A stretch of DNA of 26,066 nt from a virus. The translations under genes were made by a program, and so were the position numbers. This document shows, one piece after another, positions 19,687 to 26,066 of this stretch (its first letter is position 1; every line of letters begins with the position of its first letter). The notes beneath the pieces were generated by a model that saw nothing but the letters and a program-made list of their open reading frames with translations, did no database searches and was not told the origin of the DNA. The stretch is taken from IMG/VR virus record IMGVR_UViG_3300035698_010977, positions 1 to 26,066 of that record; one strand, written 5' to 3'.

Positions 19687-20865
19687 CTAGCTTGCTGTTA
19701 TTGTTACTTGTGTAGAAGCTTCACTTCTCACAACTTTACCACCGATATAGCGGTTTACCTCGAAGAGCGTCTTATTAGAAACTCTAAACGGGTTACGTTG
19801 GATTCTGGCTTCAACACCGTCCGCAACTGTGTACGTTCTTTCCAAATCACCGAAGATAATTGGAATCTGACCTGCAACAAATGCACCGTTTACCTGTGGT
19901 GTTCCTAGCTCTGGAGCTTCTGCGATTGGTCGACCAAGTAACAACTCTGGACGGCCTTCCGCTAAAGTTTGAGCCCACAACATAAAGGTTGCTGCATTAG
20001 TAGCGAGTATGGTTCTAATCAAACCGAAGGTCTGACGGTGTGCCAACCAAGTTGCTTTATCTGCATAGGCCCCTTTAATCCCAGAAGGTACTTTTGCAAG
20101 TAATTCTGCTGTCAACGTCAATGATGCTGTGTTAGCATTTTGAACATTTCCGAGAATACCAGACGGCTTTTTAACGCCATCACCCGAAATAATAGCAGAG
20201 GCAATAGAAACGCCAAACGCTTCACCTTGATCTGTTGTTATCTCTCCTTCGATGTTGAAAATAGGACTCAATAGCATTCGATTAGAAACAGCCGTTGATG
20301 CTGTTAATTCATGTACTGGAATTTCATCTTCACCGTACTCTGATTGTGAATCAGTAAGTGCTTGAGCTTCATTCCCCCAATATGCGGTTACGATTCCGTT
20401 TCTCTTCGGTAGAATTAAACCGTTGATATCAGAAGGTCGTTTTCTCACCATTTCATAAACTGGTGCGAACTCGATAATCTGGCGATTCAAGTCTGCAACA
20501 AATTCTGGCGGTGGTACTAATGAACCGCCTGTTGTAGCGTCATAAGTTACCATCGTTTTAGATTCTAGATGACGGTGTGTTTTAACCATCATTTTCTTTT
20601 GCTCAGGACTTAATCCATGCGCACCTTTCAAAAGGAAAGCATGAGTTACTTGCCCTGTTTCAGTATCTAACCAAGACTTTATGCCTTGCTCTTCTACTCT
20701 AGCAACTGACTTTTTAGAAGCCAAAGAAATCTCATTAATCCGCTCATTCATTCTGTCTATTGCGGACTTAGTTTCAGCCGTTGCGTTTTTTGCATGACGC
20801 TCTGCTGTATCTTTGAACTCTGCTAAAAGGTTGCCTATTGTTGATTTAACCTGTGGTTTAGCCAT
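19687..20865 (-). CDS. Major capsid protein, HK97 fold
   Basis: The product has 392 residues. The first 100 or so form a charged coiled coil (TIGNLLAEFKDTAERHAKNA, IDRMNERINEISLASKK), the delta domain that acts as an internal scaffold and is removed by the prohead protease. The HK97 core follows: TGGSLVPPPEFVADL (N-arm), AYWGNEAQALTDSQSEYGED, ELTASTAVSNRMLL, FGVSIASAIISGDGVKKPSG (spine-helix region) and IPIIFGDLERTYTV near the end. This order matches phage_capsid-family proteins. Cleavage probably occurs near 100-115, before the TYDATTGGS segment. Its start is four bases after the protease stop, without a Shine-Dalgarno, suggesting coupled translation. Confidence 0.88.
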   Translation of the reverse strand: MAKPQVKSTIGNLLAEFKDTAERHAKNATAETKSAIDRMNERINEISLASKKSVARVEEQGIKSWLDTETGQVTHAFLLKGAHGLSPEQKKMMVKTHRHLESKTMVTYDATTGGSLVPPPEFVADLNRQIIEFAPVYEMVRKRPSDINGLILPKRNGIVTAYWGNEAQALTDSQSEYGEDEIPVHELTASTAVSNRMLLSPIFNIEGEITTDQGEAFGVSIASAIISGDGVKKPSGILGNVQNANTASLTLTAELLAKVPSGIKGAYADKATWLAHRQTFGLIRTILATNAATFMLWAQTLAEGRPELLLGRPIAEAPELGTPQVNGAFVAGQIPIIFGDLERTYTVADGVEARIQRNPFRVSNKTLFEVNRYIGGKVVRSEASTQVTITAS

Positions 20866-20869
20866 TGTT

Positions 20870-21718
20870 TTATTTGATTTGTGGTTTTACAACTGCTTTG
20901 GGCGCGTTGCTTTTAGCTTTTTGTAGTAATGCCTGTCGGCGCTTACCATTCTTTTTAAACTCTTTAACGTAATCAATAAGGCTCTGGGTGTTCATTGGGA
21001 ACGGTGTTACACTAACTTCGTGAACACTTACTTCCTGTAAATCATACCCACCTGCATCATTTGGAGAAGCCTTGATAACATCGTAACCGATTGAAAGACC
21101 TGGCGCAACATCTCGTTTCATTAGAAATTTGATGTTACTATACAAATCTTTGTTCTGTTGAGTTTCAAGATTAATCTCTGCCTTAAGCCTTAATGATTTC
21201 TCTGTGTCCTCAAGATATGCAACTCCTGCAACATCTGCCATAGTATAAAAATGGTCGGATAAAAGTATTACTTTACCGTCTTTGTGCTTTAGGGTTTGAG
21301 TAAATGCAGAACTTAAAACTCTATCGCCTCCTAGATCATAGATGTTTTTTACATTCGCATCCCCTTCAATATAGCCGATTAGCTCACCATCTTCATTCTC
21401 TTTCGATTCAGCTTTGAAGTTCTTAAGCTTTACTAGAAGATTTGGAACGCTATCCTTTCTCAAGTCTGAAACATCAACTTCTGTTTCTTCTAATACATCG
21501 GATTTGTGAGCAACATAAATGCCAGACTTTACATATTTGGTCTTAATCTTGTCTAGCACTTCTATAAGGAAAGCTGGATTAGAATCAGAAGCATCGATTG
21601 AAACATTCGTTTCTGGAATCTTGATGCTTCCGAATTCTTTCCTTAGAATTATTTGGCCGTAACTTTTTCCTTCATCGCTGGACCAAGTTACTTGAGAGCC
21701 TACTTCAATCTTTTTTTT
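20870..21718 (-). CDS. Prohead (capsid maturation) protease, HK97/S78-like, in the -1 frame of the upstream gene
   Basis: From GTG at 21559 the frame encodes 229 residues with the S78 protease signature: GYIEGDANVKNIYDLGGDRV (62-81), LLSDHFY (99-105, H103), GLSIGYDVI (154-162, S156) and HEVSVTPFPMN (180-190). It should cleave the capsid delta domain during maturation. The frame is open for 53 more codons upstream, to a TAA at 21719-21721 in the A10 run, without any usual start. Those codons look like a small beta-barrel (VGSQVTWSSDEGKSYGQII, then FGSIKIPETNVSI). They connect to the 21700-22419 gene by a -1 shift, for 516 residues in all. GTG at 21559 has no Shine-Dalgarno. Confidence 0.8.
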   Translation of the reverse strand, partial: KKKIEVGSQVTWSSDEGKSYGQIILRKEFGSIKIPETNVSIDASDSNPAFLIEVLDKIKTKYVKSGIYVAHKSDVLEETEVDVSDLRKDSVPNLLVKLKNFKAESKENEDGELIGYIEGDANVKNIYDLGGDRVLSSAFTQTLKHKDGKVILLSDHFYTMADVAGVAYLEDTEKSLRLKAEINLETQQNKDLYSNIKFLMKRDVAPGLSIGYDVIKASPNDAGGYDLQEVSVHEVSVTPFPMNTQSLIDYVKEFKKNGKRRQALLQKAKSNAPKAVVKPQIK

Positions 21719-22419
21719 TTAGTGAACTCAACACCTGCGTGCTTTTCATCACTTACACTTACATCGGATTCTTTAGCCGTATCGCTTATAAAATCGTCAA
21801 CGGTATCAATCTCTGGGAGTGTTGAAACAGGAACTAGCTCGGAAGCAATTACCATTTCTAACCATTCATCAGCTTTCCAACCGTCTGTTTTATCTTGATA
21901 CATACCGCTACAAATAGCTATTGTTCCAACTACTTCCCGAACCAGAACAAAACGAATATTAGAATAACCCATATAAGCTGCATAGGTGTTCGCTGAAAGT
22001 TCTTTCTTCTGGAAGATGGATTTTACTAAATGAAGCGCACTCTTTACCGACTTAGCTTTTTTTTTTAGGATATCCTCAACATCTTCTTCCTCTTCTTCTT
22101 CTTCCTCAGATTCCTCTTCGATAACAAACTCTTTTTCTTCTTCCTCAGATTCCTCTTCGATAACAAACTCTTTTTCAAGTTCGTCGATTTCTTCATCTGT
22201 GGCATCGTCAATAACTTCATCAATTTCAGATTCAAGCTGTGCCATTCTATCCATGATGGATGTTAGCTCAGATATTTTAACCGGTACGATTTCATCTGTC
22301 GGCTCAAGTTCTTCATCCACCATTGCCATGATGCGAACTTCTGCACTTTCGTTCTCTTCATCAATGGTTTCAATTTTTGCCCACTTTTCACCGTAGCGCA
22401 CGATTTCTTGCTCTTCCAT
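21700..22419 (-). CDS. Acidic capsid-assembly protein preceding the protease (239 aa, zero frame)
   Basis: The product has 239 residues. The N-terminus (IVRYGEKWAKIETIDEENES) looks like a small beta domain, followed by a very acidic part (about 65-112) with two copies of EFVIEEESEEEEK and then EEEEED. A mixed domain follows (LHLVKSIFQKKELSANTYAA, VLVREVVGTIAICSGMYQD). The reading ends seven codons after an A10 run, with TKKKRLK-stop. On the -1 frame it runs straight into the protease. The acidic low-complexity part, the place between portal and protease, and coupling to the protease suggest a capsid-assembly or scaffold-like role. No family is firmly recognised. Confidence 0.6.
   Translation of the reverse strand: MEEQEIVRYGEKWAKIETIDEENESAEVRIMAMVDEELEPTDEIVPVKISELTSIMDRMAQLESEIDEVIDDATDEEIDELEKEFVIEEESEEEEKEFVIEEESEEEEEEEEDVEDILKKKAKSVKSALHLVKSIFQKKELSANTYAAYMGYSNIRFVLVREVVGTIAICSGMYQDKTDGWKADEWLEMVIASELVPVSTLPEIDTVDDFISDTAKESDVSVSDEKHAGVEFTKKKRLK
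21711..21721 (-). promoter_or_regulatory. A10 slippery site joining the acidic protein and the prohead protease
   Basis: On the minus strand the zero frame reads ACT AAA AAA AAA AGA TTG AAG TAG. One base back it reads AAA AAA AAG ATT GAA GTA and stays open through the protease. A-AAA-AAA is an efficient bacterial -1 slippery heptamer, and ten A also permit polymerase slippage. The protease frame has TAA at exactly 21719-21721, so the switch must occur within this run. Confidence 0.65.
22098..22175 (-). repeat. Two tandem 39-base repeats coding an acidic 13-residue unit
   Basis: Bases 22098-22136 and 22137-22175 are identical copies beginning CTTCTTCCTCAGATTCC on the plus strand. They keep the frame and encode EFVIEEESEEEEK twice. 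A recent tandem duplication is the simplest explanation, and copy number is likely to vary between relatives. Confidence 0.85.
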
Positions 22420-22459
22420 AATTGTATTTGGTTTGGTTAATTCAAGATAATAAAAACTA

Positions 22460-23863
22460 TCACTCTTTCAATTTCATTTTTTTAAGCATTTGGATAATCT
22501 CTTCCTGCTTAGATTTAAACATTTCATCGAAACTAGAATCTGATTTTTTCAACACTTCCTCAAACTGTGATTGTGTCATTTTTCCAACCTCTAGTTCACC
22601 AGTAGCATCTAACTGTTCTGAAATTAAATCTTTCGAAGCTTTACCGTATTGCAATTCTTCTCTGGCTTCGTCTAGTGTGATTACTTTAGCTGAACGCTGT
22701 TTAATTACCTTCTCAGTCTTTTCTCTAGCGCTATCCTGCAAGGCTTCAATTGCATCGGTATCAATCTCAACCAATGGTTTATCCTCGTAGAACCCACTCA
22801 TGGCCTTATTGAAAGTTGCCCACATTTTACCTGCATCTGGTAAAAGTGTGGAGTTGTAATAATCTTTGATTGCTTCTTTCTGATTGGAATACGTTTTATT
22901 CTGAGCGTCATTAATTAACTCTGATGGAGTTTTCAAACCCATTGAAATAATTCTTCCTGCGTGCTTATCTCCTTCTAACCAATTCATATCAGTTGGCGAA
23001 TTGTTCGGATTCTCTAGCTTTATTCCTCCATCTAGGATAGGTATACTAGAATCTTTGTTCTCTGCCCCTGCTATGTTTTGATTCCAATACTTTCTCAACT
23101 CATTCTTCTGAATTTCATCTAGTTCGTGCTCGGAAGTAATAACCAAGTCAGGCCGTCCACCTCTTCTAATCATGTTGGCATTCCATAGCGCTGAATCATT
23201 TGAAATATCAATGTAAGTTCCTATCGGTGTGAGCGGAGAAAGTCCATGCCAGTATTCCGTGAGTGATGCAGTTTTCCAATGTATAATCTCCCACTCTCGA
23301 ACAACTGCTGTACCATAATCAGAAAACCTATATCCCATAATTGGCTTACTTGGTCTCCCCTGTATTGGGTTGATGTGTTGAGCAGGCCAAACAATTATCT
23401 CAAGCGGAATAACACCTTCCTGCCATCCTCCTTCAATTCCTCCAAACTTCCAAATTCCTTCATCATCTAAATCATGTTTGTTCGTAACAATCTGCATGAA
23501 GCTATCGCCTGTAACTTTGTAGTAAGTGGCGAACAATTCAATCAATCCTTGCCGTCCACCTTCTGCCCTATCCAATAATTTAAGAATTGGATGTTCAGTA
23601 ACATAGATTCTCTTACCGCTTGGAGTGTTTACAGAAAGCTTAATCGGCAGACCGCCAACGCCTGTTGCAAACCTATCAACGCAAGCTTTCACATAAGGAT
23701 TTCTATTGTAGCCGTTCTCTATTAAACTTATTTTATCGTATCGAGAGAATAATTCAGAGCCATAACCGCCTATCATTATCACTTTCTGGAATGGGTTTGC
23801 TTTTCTTCCTGCACCAGTAAACACAAATTTCAATCTATCTGAGAACTTCATATTCGTTTTCAT
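22460..23863 (-). CDS. Portal protein, HK97 family
   Basis: The product has 467 residues. Landmarks of the phage_portal family are present in order: an N-terminal arm, NGYNRNPYVKACVDRFATGV with GGLPIKL, EHPILKLLDRAEGG, ATYYKVTGDSFMQIV, an IHWKTASLTEYWHGLSPLTP loop (the 'G-x-S-P-x' motif), WNANMIRRGGRPDLVI and MNWLEGDKHAGRIISMGLKT with PSELIND near the clip/wing. It forms the dodecameric DNA gate at one capsid vertex and docks the terminase. The C-terminus is a charged coiled coil (EEVLKKSDSSFDEMFKSKQE). ATG at 23863 was taken; an internal ATG at 23851 is possible, and neither has a strong ribosome binding site. Confidence 0.88.
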   Translation of the reverse strand: MKTNMKFSDRLKFVFTGAGRKANPFQKVIMIGGYGSELFSRYDKISLIENGYNRNPYVKACVDRFATGVGGLPIKLSVNTPSGKRIYVTEHPILKLLDRAEGGRQGLIELFATYYKVTGDSFMQIVTNKHDLDDEGIWKFGGIEGGWQEGVIPLEIIVWPAQHINPIQGRPSKPIMGYRFSDYGTAVVREWEIIHWKTASLTEYWHGLSPLTPIGTYIDISNDSALWNANMIRRGGRPDLVITSEHELDEIQKNELRKYWNQNIAGAENKDSSIPILDGGIKLENPNNSPTDMNWLEGDKHAGRIISMGLKTPSELINDAQNKTYSNQKEAIKDYYNSTLLPDAGKMWATFNKAMSGFYEDKPLVEIDTDAIEALQDSAREKTEKVIKQRSAKVITLDEAREELQYGKASKDLISEQLDATGELEVGKMTQSQFEEVLKKSDSSFDEMFKSKQEEIIQMLKKMKLKE

Positions 23864-23904
23864 AAGCCTAACTTAATTCTAATGGTTTTGGTGGATAAAT
23901 AAAT

Positions 23905-25371
23905 TTAAGCCTTAATTACACTCAATCCAAGCTTCTTAGCTCCATGATACTGATGCTTGTAATAACGCCAAATAGCGTACCTGAATGTATCTGTATCGTG
24001 CGTCTTTACTTCACCCTCTTTGTAATCAACACTTTTATCTATACCGCCATGCTTATCATATTTACAACCGATTACTGAGTTATATAGATTCATTGCATTC
24101 ACGCTATCAATTTCAATCATGCCAGTAGTAAGCGCCCAGTTACAACATTCGATTGTATCTTTTACTGATGGATTACTTTTCGCAACTTTGTATAACACTT
24201 GGCTGCCGAACGCATCCTTGAAAGCTTTTCTTACTTGAGTCCACTCTGAACCGTGTGCAACTGTACTCCTGCTATCACCAGACGCATCCCCATCGAGTAC
24301 AATCTGCCCGTCAACTTCCTTGTTAATTTTAGCCCATTCAATAAGCTCAATTCCCTTCTCAAGATTCCAACCATTTTTACCCTCACTATCATCGTATTTG
24401 ATGGTAACATACGAATCCTTTAATCCGTCTCTAATGCACCCTAAGTACACATCGCCCATCGTGGGAGACCGACTATCGAACTCTTCAATTCCAAATAGAA
24501 ACAGCACCAATTTTAGAGCGTTATCGTACGCTGTGGTTTCCTTAAGTTGGAAAGCGTTAGTACAATATGCTTTCTGTCCTTTGGTGGTCTTAGCGCCTCT
24601 CTGCCAGAATGTAACAGCGCAATACTCAACATTAAAATCCCAGACAATGGTTGTTTCTTTGCTTCTATCAAAATATACCCTGTTCTGGTGTGAAGAGTTT
24701 AAGGCGAACATTCCTGTTCCTGTTAGCGATACTCTCTTACCATAAAGATACCTATCAAGCTCTGCACCTGTATAAGTTTGCCTGAGTGTGGTTTCATAAC
24801 CTTCTGCGAATTTTTGATCTGGGTTATCATGTAGCGTCAACTCATACTGCTTTGCATTGATATTCTCTACAAACTTGTAAATATATGCACTTGGTTCGGC
24901 TGGCATCGCTGTGATTCTAACTCTCTTCAATCCTTTTCTAGTTCTAGAATTGAATGTCTTAAGCGCTTTCGGTGTGTACGCTTGGCACTCATCACCCCAC
25001 CACCAAGAATATTGAAGCGTCTCAATTCTTATCATAGTGCTAACCTCAGCAGAACGAAAATGAACTACCGAACCATTTGCAAAGTAGAGATTTAAACTCG
25101 ACTTATTGAAGCTGTAATGATACCCATCCTTGAAGCCCATGAACTTAAATATCGGTTTAAAGAACTGCTCGTATACATCTCGGCATTGTTGTTGAGTAGT
25201 CATTGTAACTAAACCAATACTTTCAGGTTGAACGTGTAACGCTTCCTTTATCGCCCAACATGTAGCGATAAAGGTTTTTCCTGCTCCCTTTGCTGCAATA
25301 GCAGAAACAACAACGGTGCTCCATAAATAGAATACTTCTTCCCAACATCCCTTTCTAACTTTCGGTTGCAT
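23905..25371 (-). CDS. terL: Terminase large subunit (DNA-packaging ATPase/nuclease)
   Basis: The product has 488 residues. The ATPase half shows Walker A AAKGAGKT (26-33), Walker B YSWWWGDE (121-128, D127 and E128) and motif III RITAMPAEP (152-160). The nuclease half has the RNase H-like acidic residues TIVWDFN (D245), IVLDGDASG (D360, D362) and KTHDTDTFRYAIW (D459, D461). It pumps DNA into the prohead and cuts concatemers. The N-terminus is short before the P-loop, but the start at 25371 fits, because the gene overlaps the small terminase by 17 bases, indicating coupled translation. Confidence 0.9.
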   Translation of the reverse strand: MQPKVRKGCWEEVFYLWSTVVVSAIAAKGAGKTFIATCWAIKEALHVQPESIGLVTMTTQQQCRDVYEQFFKPIFKFMGFKDGYHYSFNKSSLNLYFANGSVVHFRSAEVSTMIRIETLQYSWWWGDECQAYTPKALKTFNSRTRKGLKRVRITAMPAEPSAYIYKFVENINAKQYELTLHDNPDQKFAEGYETTLRQTYTGAELDRYLYGKRVSLTGTGMFALNSSHQNRVYFDRSKETTIVWDFNVEYCAVTFWQRGAKTTKGQKAYCTNAFQLKETTAYDNALKLVLFLFGIEEFDSRSPTMGDVYLGCIRDGLKDSYVTIKYDDSEGKNGWNLEKGIELIEWAKINKEVDGQIVLDGDASGDSRSTVAHGSEWTQVRKAFKDAFGSQVLYKVAKSNPSVKDTIECCNWALTTGMIEIDSVNAMNLYNSVIGCKYDKHGGIDKSVDYKEGEVKTHDTDTFRYAIWRYYKHQYHGAKKLGLSVIKA

Positions 25372-25774
25372 CGTTTGGGTCCGTTATGGATTCAGGGAAC
25401 AAGTTCTTTAGATTCATATTGTTTTCAATCTCAACTTTCTGTCCGAACTCATTAGGCCATCGCCTTTCTAATATCCACGCTTTAGAGAACCAAGAAGCAT
25501 CTTTACGGATATGAACGACCAAAGCCTGTTGCGCAATCGCTTCTGCCTTTTTTAGTTCCTCCATAAACACCGAGTACCTTTTTTTCGTGTCTTTTAATTT
25601 TGGGTGTGTTCCTTCGGCTCTCTGCTTCCATTCATAGAACGCTGATTCGCTCCATCCTGCCAAATTTAAGCATGTTTTGTACGGTAGCCCTAGTTTGATA
25701 TTGTTCATAAAATCTCTACGAACTTCGTCGTTTAGAAATTTTGCTTTCGCTCCACCTTTATTAACTCTGATCAT
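25355..25774 (-). CDS. terS: Terminase small subunit
   Basis: ATG at 25774 is chosen because GAGG lies six bases upstream; ATG at 25780 abuts that site and a TTG at 25786 is less likely. The product has 139 residues. A helix-turn-helix at about 32-53 (YKTCLNLAGWSESAFYEWKQ) is followed by a helix with HIRKDASWFSKAWILERRWP, the 'D-W-x-A-x-x-W-x-L-E-R-R-x-P' motif of many small terminases, and a flexible acidic tail. It recognises the packaging site and regulates the large subunit. It overlaps the large-subunit gene by 17 bases and a 26-residue ORF at its start by 14 bases. Confidence 0.8.
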   Translation of the reverse strand: MIRVNKGGAKAKFLNDEVRRDFMNNIKLGLPYKTCLNLAGWSESAFYEWKQRAEGTHPKLKDTKKRYSVFMEELKKAEAIAQQALVVHIRKDASWFSKAWILERRWPNEFGQKVEIENNMNLKNLFPESITDPNDATES

Positions 25775-25841
25775 TTTCATCCTCAATTTTAACTAGTTCT
25801 TTTTTTATCGTCTTATATTTTAATTGTTTGTTTCTGTTCAT
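25761..25841 (-). CDS. Tiny basic ORF before the small terminase (26 aa)
   Basis: ATG at 25841 has GGAAGTGTAAAG upstream. The product is MNRNKQLKYKTIKKELVK followed by an acidic end (IEDENDQS), stopping at TAA 25761-25763 inside the small terminase gene. The overlap could couple the two translations. It could be a real small protein or a leader. No family is recognised. Confidence 0.35.
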   Translation of the reverse strand: MNRNKQLKYKTIKKELVKIEDENDQS

Positions 25842-25902
25842 CTTTACACTTCCATTATTGGAATATCCTTAACTGTTCATCATATCCTGCGTTAGCCACC
25901 AT

Positions 25903-26066
25903 TTAGTGATATCGTTCATCTTCTTTGTCGGTATTTTTTAAATCTTCCATTGCTTTTTCAATGTCTTTACCTAAATATTTACCATCTTCATCTTCTTTTT
26001 CGTAAGTATCCCAATCAAGATCTGTGGTTATCTCCCAAAGCAATTCTGCTCTTTCTTTTAAAGTTA
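25903..26066 (-). CDS. C-terminal end of an acidic protein (partial, cut by window edge)
   Basis: A minus-strand frame enters from the right edge (first full codon at 26062-26064) and runs 53 codons to TAA at 25903-25905. It reads TLKERAELLWEITTDLDWDT, then YEKEDEDGKYLGKDIEKAME and ends DERYH. It is helical and highly charged and is the only long open frame here. Its start lies outside the window. It would be the first visible gene of the packaging/late operon. No family is recognised. Confidence 0.55.
   Translation of the reverse strand, partial: TLKERAELLWEITTDLDWDTYEKEDEDGKYLGKDIEKAMEDLKNTDKEDERYH

Noticed and set aside
25855-25902. A 15-codon ORF starting right after the partial gene at the right edge (TAAATG).
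   Set aside because: Too short, without its own ribosome binding site; nothing supports it as a gene.

Overview
The window is most of a tailed-phage genome or prophage with long-tailed (siphovirus-like), HK97-fold virion genes. Every confident gene lies on the minus strand, so the reading order runs from high to low coordinates. The DNA is visibly AT-rich. Many starts have a modest Shine-Dalgarno sequence (AAGGA-type), and the best promoters are sigma70-like (TTGATA / TATATT). The TANNTTTG promoter element of Bacteroidota was not seen, although the N-terminal style of the tape measure protein (an 'NHQRNVGNY' stretch before a hydrophobic segment) recalls tape measures of Bacteroidota phages. 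The host therefore stays open: a low-GC, probably Gram-negative bacterium. No integrase, clear lysogeny repressor, tRNA, rRNA, CRISPR array or insertion sequence was found.

Layout, in transcription order. (1) 26066-19687: a partial acidic ORF, a tiny ORF, small and large terminase, HK97 portal, an acidic protein joined by an apparent -1 shift to the prohead protease, and the HK97 major capsid. (2) 19674-16647: small head proteins, head-tail connector, gp10-like completion protein, a tail-terminator-like protein with a fibronectin III tail, and a tail-tube-like protein. (3) 16642-9715: a fibre-like structural protein, a second tail-tube paralogue, a large structural protein, the tail assembly chaperone pair with a -1 slippery site, a tape measure protein split by a -1 shift, and two distal tail/baseplate proteins, closed by a terminator at 9562-9600. 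(4) 9515-2604: the early module. Three near-identical promoters (about 9500, 8900 and 5790) drive small regulators, a PD-(D/E)XK exonuclease, a phiC31 gp3-like protein, an HNH-like protein, a replication initiator carrying iterons inside its own gene, a small primosomal-position protein and a DnaB-like helicase. (5) 2614-371: an M15 peptidase endolysin with an unexplained N-terminal open frame, a holin, a membrane protein and a glycosyltransferase, closed by a terminator at 321-351. (6) The left edge holds a DUF488-like fragment and a possible plus-strand gene end.

The most notable feature is recoding or frame disruption. At least five places show an open reading frame without a usable start that becomes continuous with the upstream gene by a -1 shift, mostly at homopolymer runs: A10 before the protease, T9 in the tail chaperone, A6 in the tape measure, a G4 site at 5617-5620, and an A4/T5 site near 2590-2601. 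The chaperone case matches a well-known programmed frameshift. The protease case, if real, would be a recoding switch setting the ratio of an acidic capsid-assembly protein to protease. All five share the same direction, so systematic single-base homopolymer deletions in the assembly are a serious alternative that raw reads would settle. The second main finding is a lambda-like origin (three iterons plus an inverted repeat) inside the initiator gene. The third is the three-promoter family with a shared 18-bp box next to a small HTH gene.
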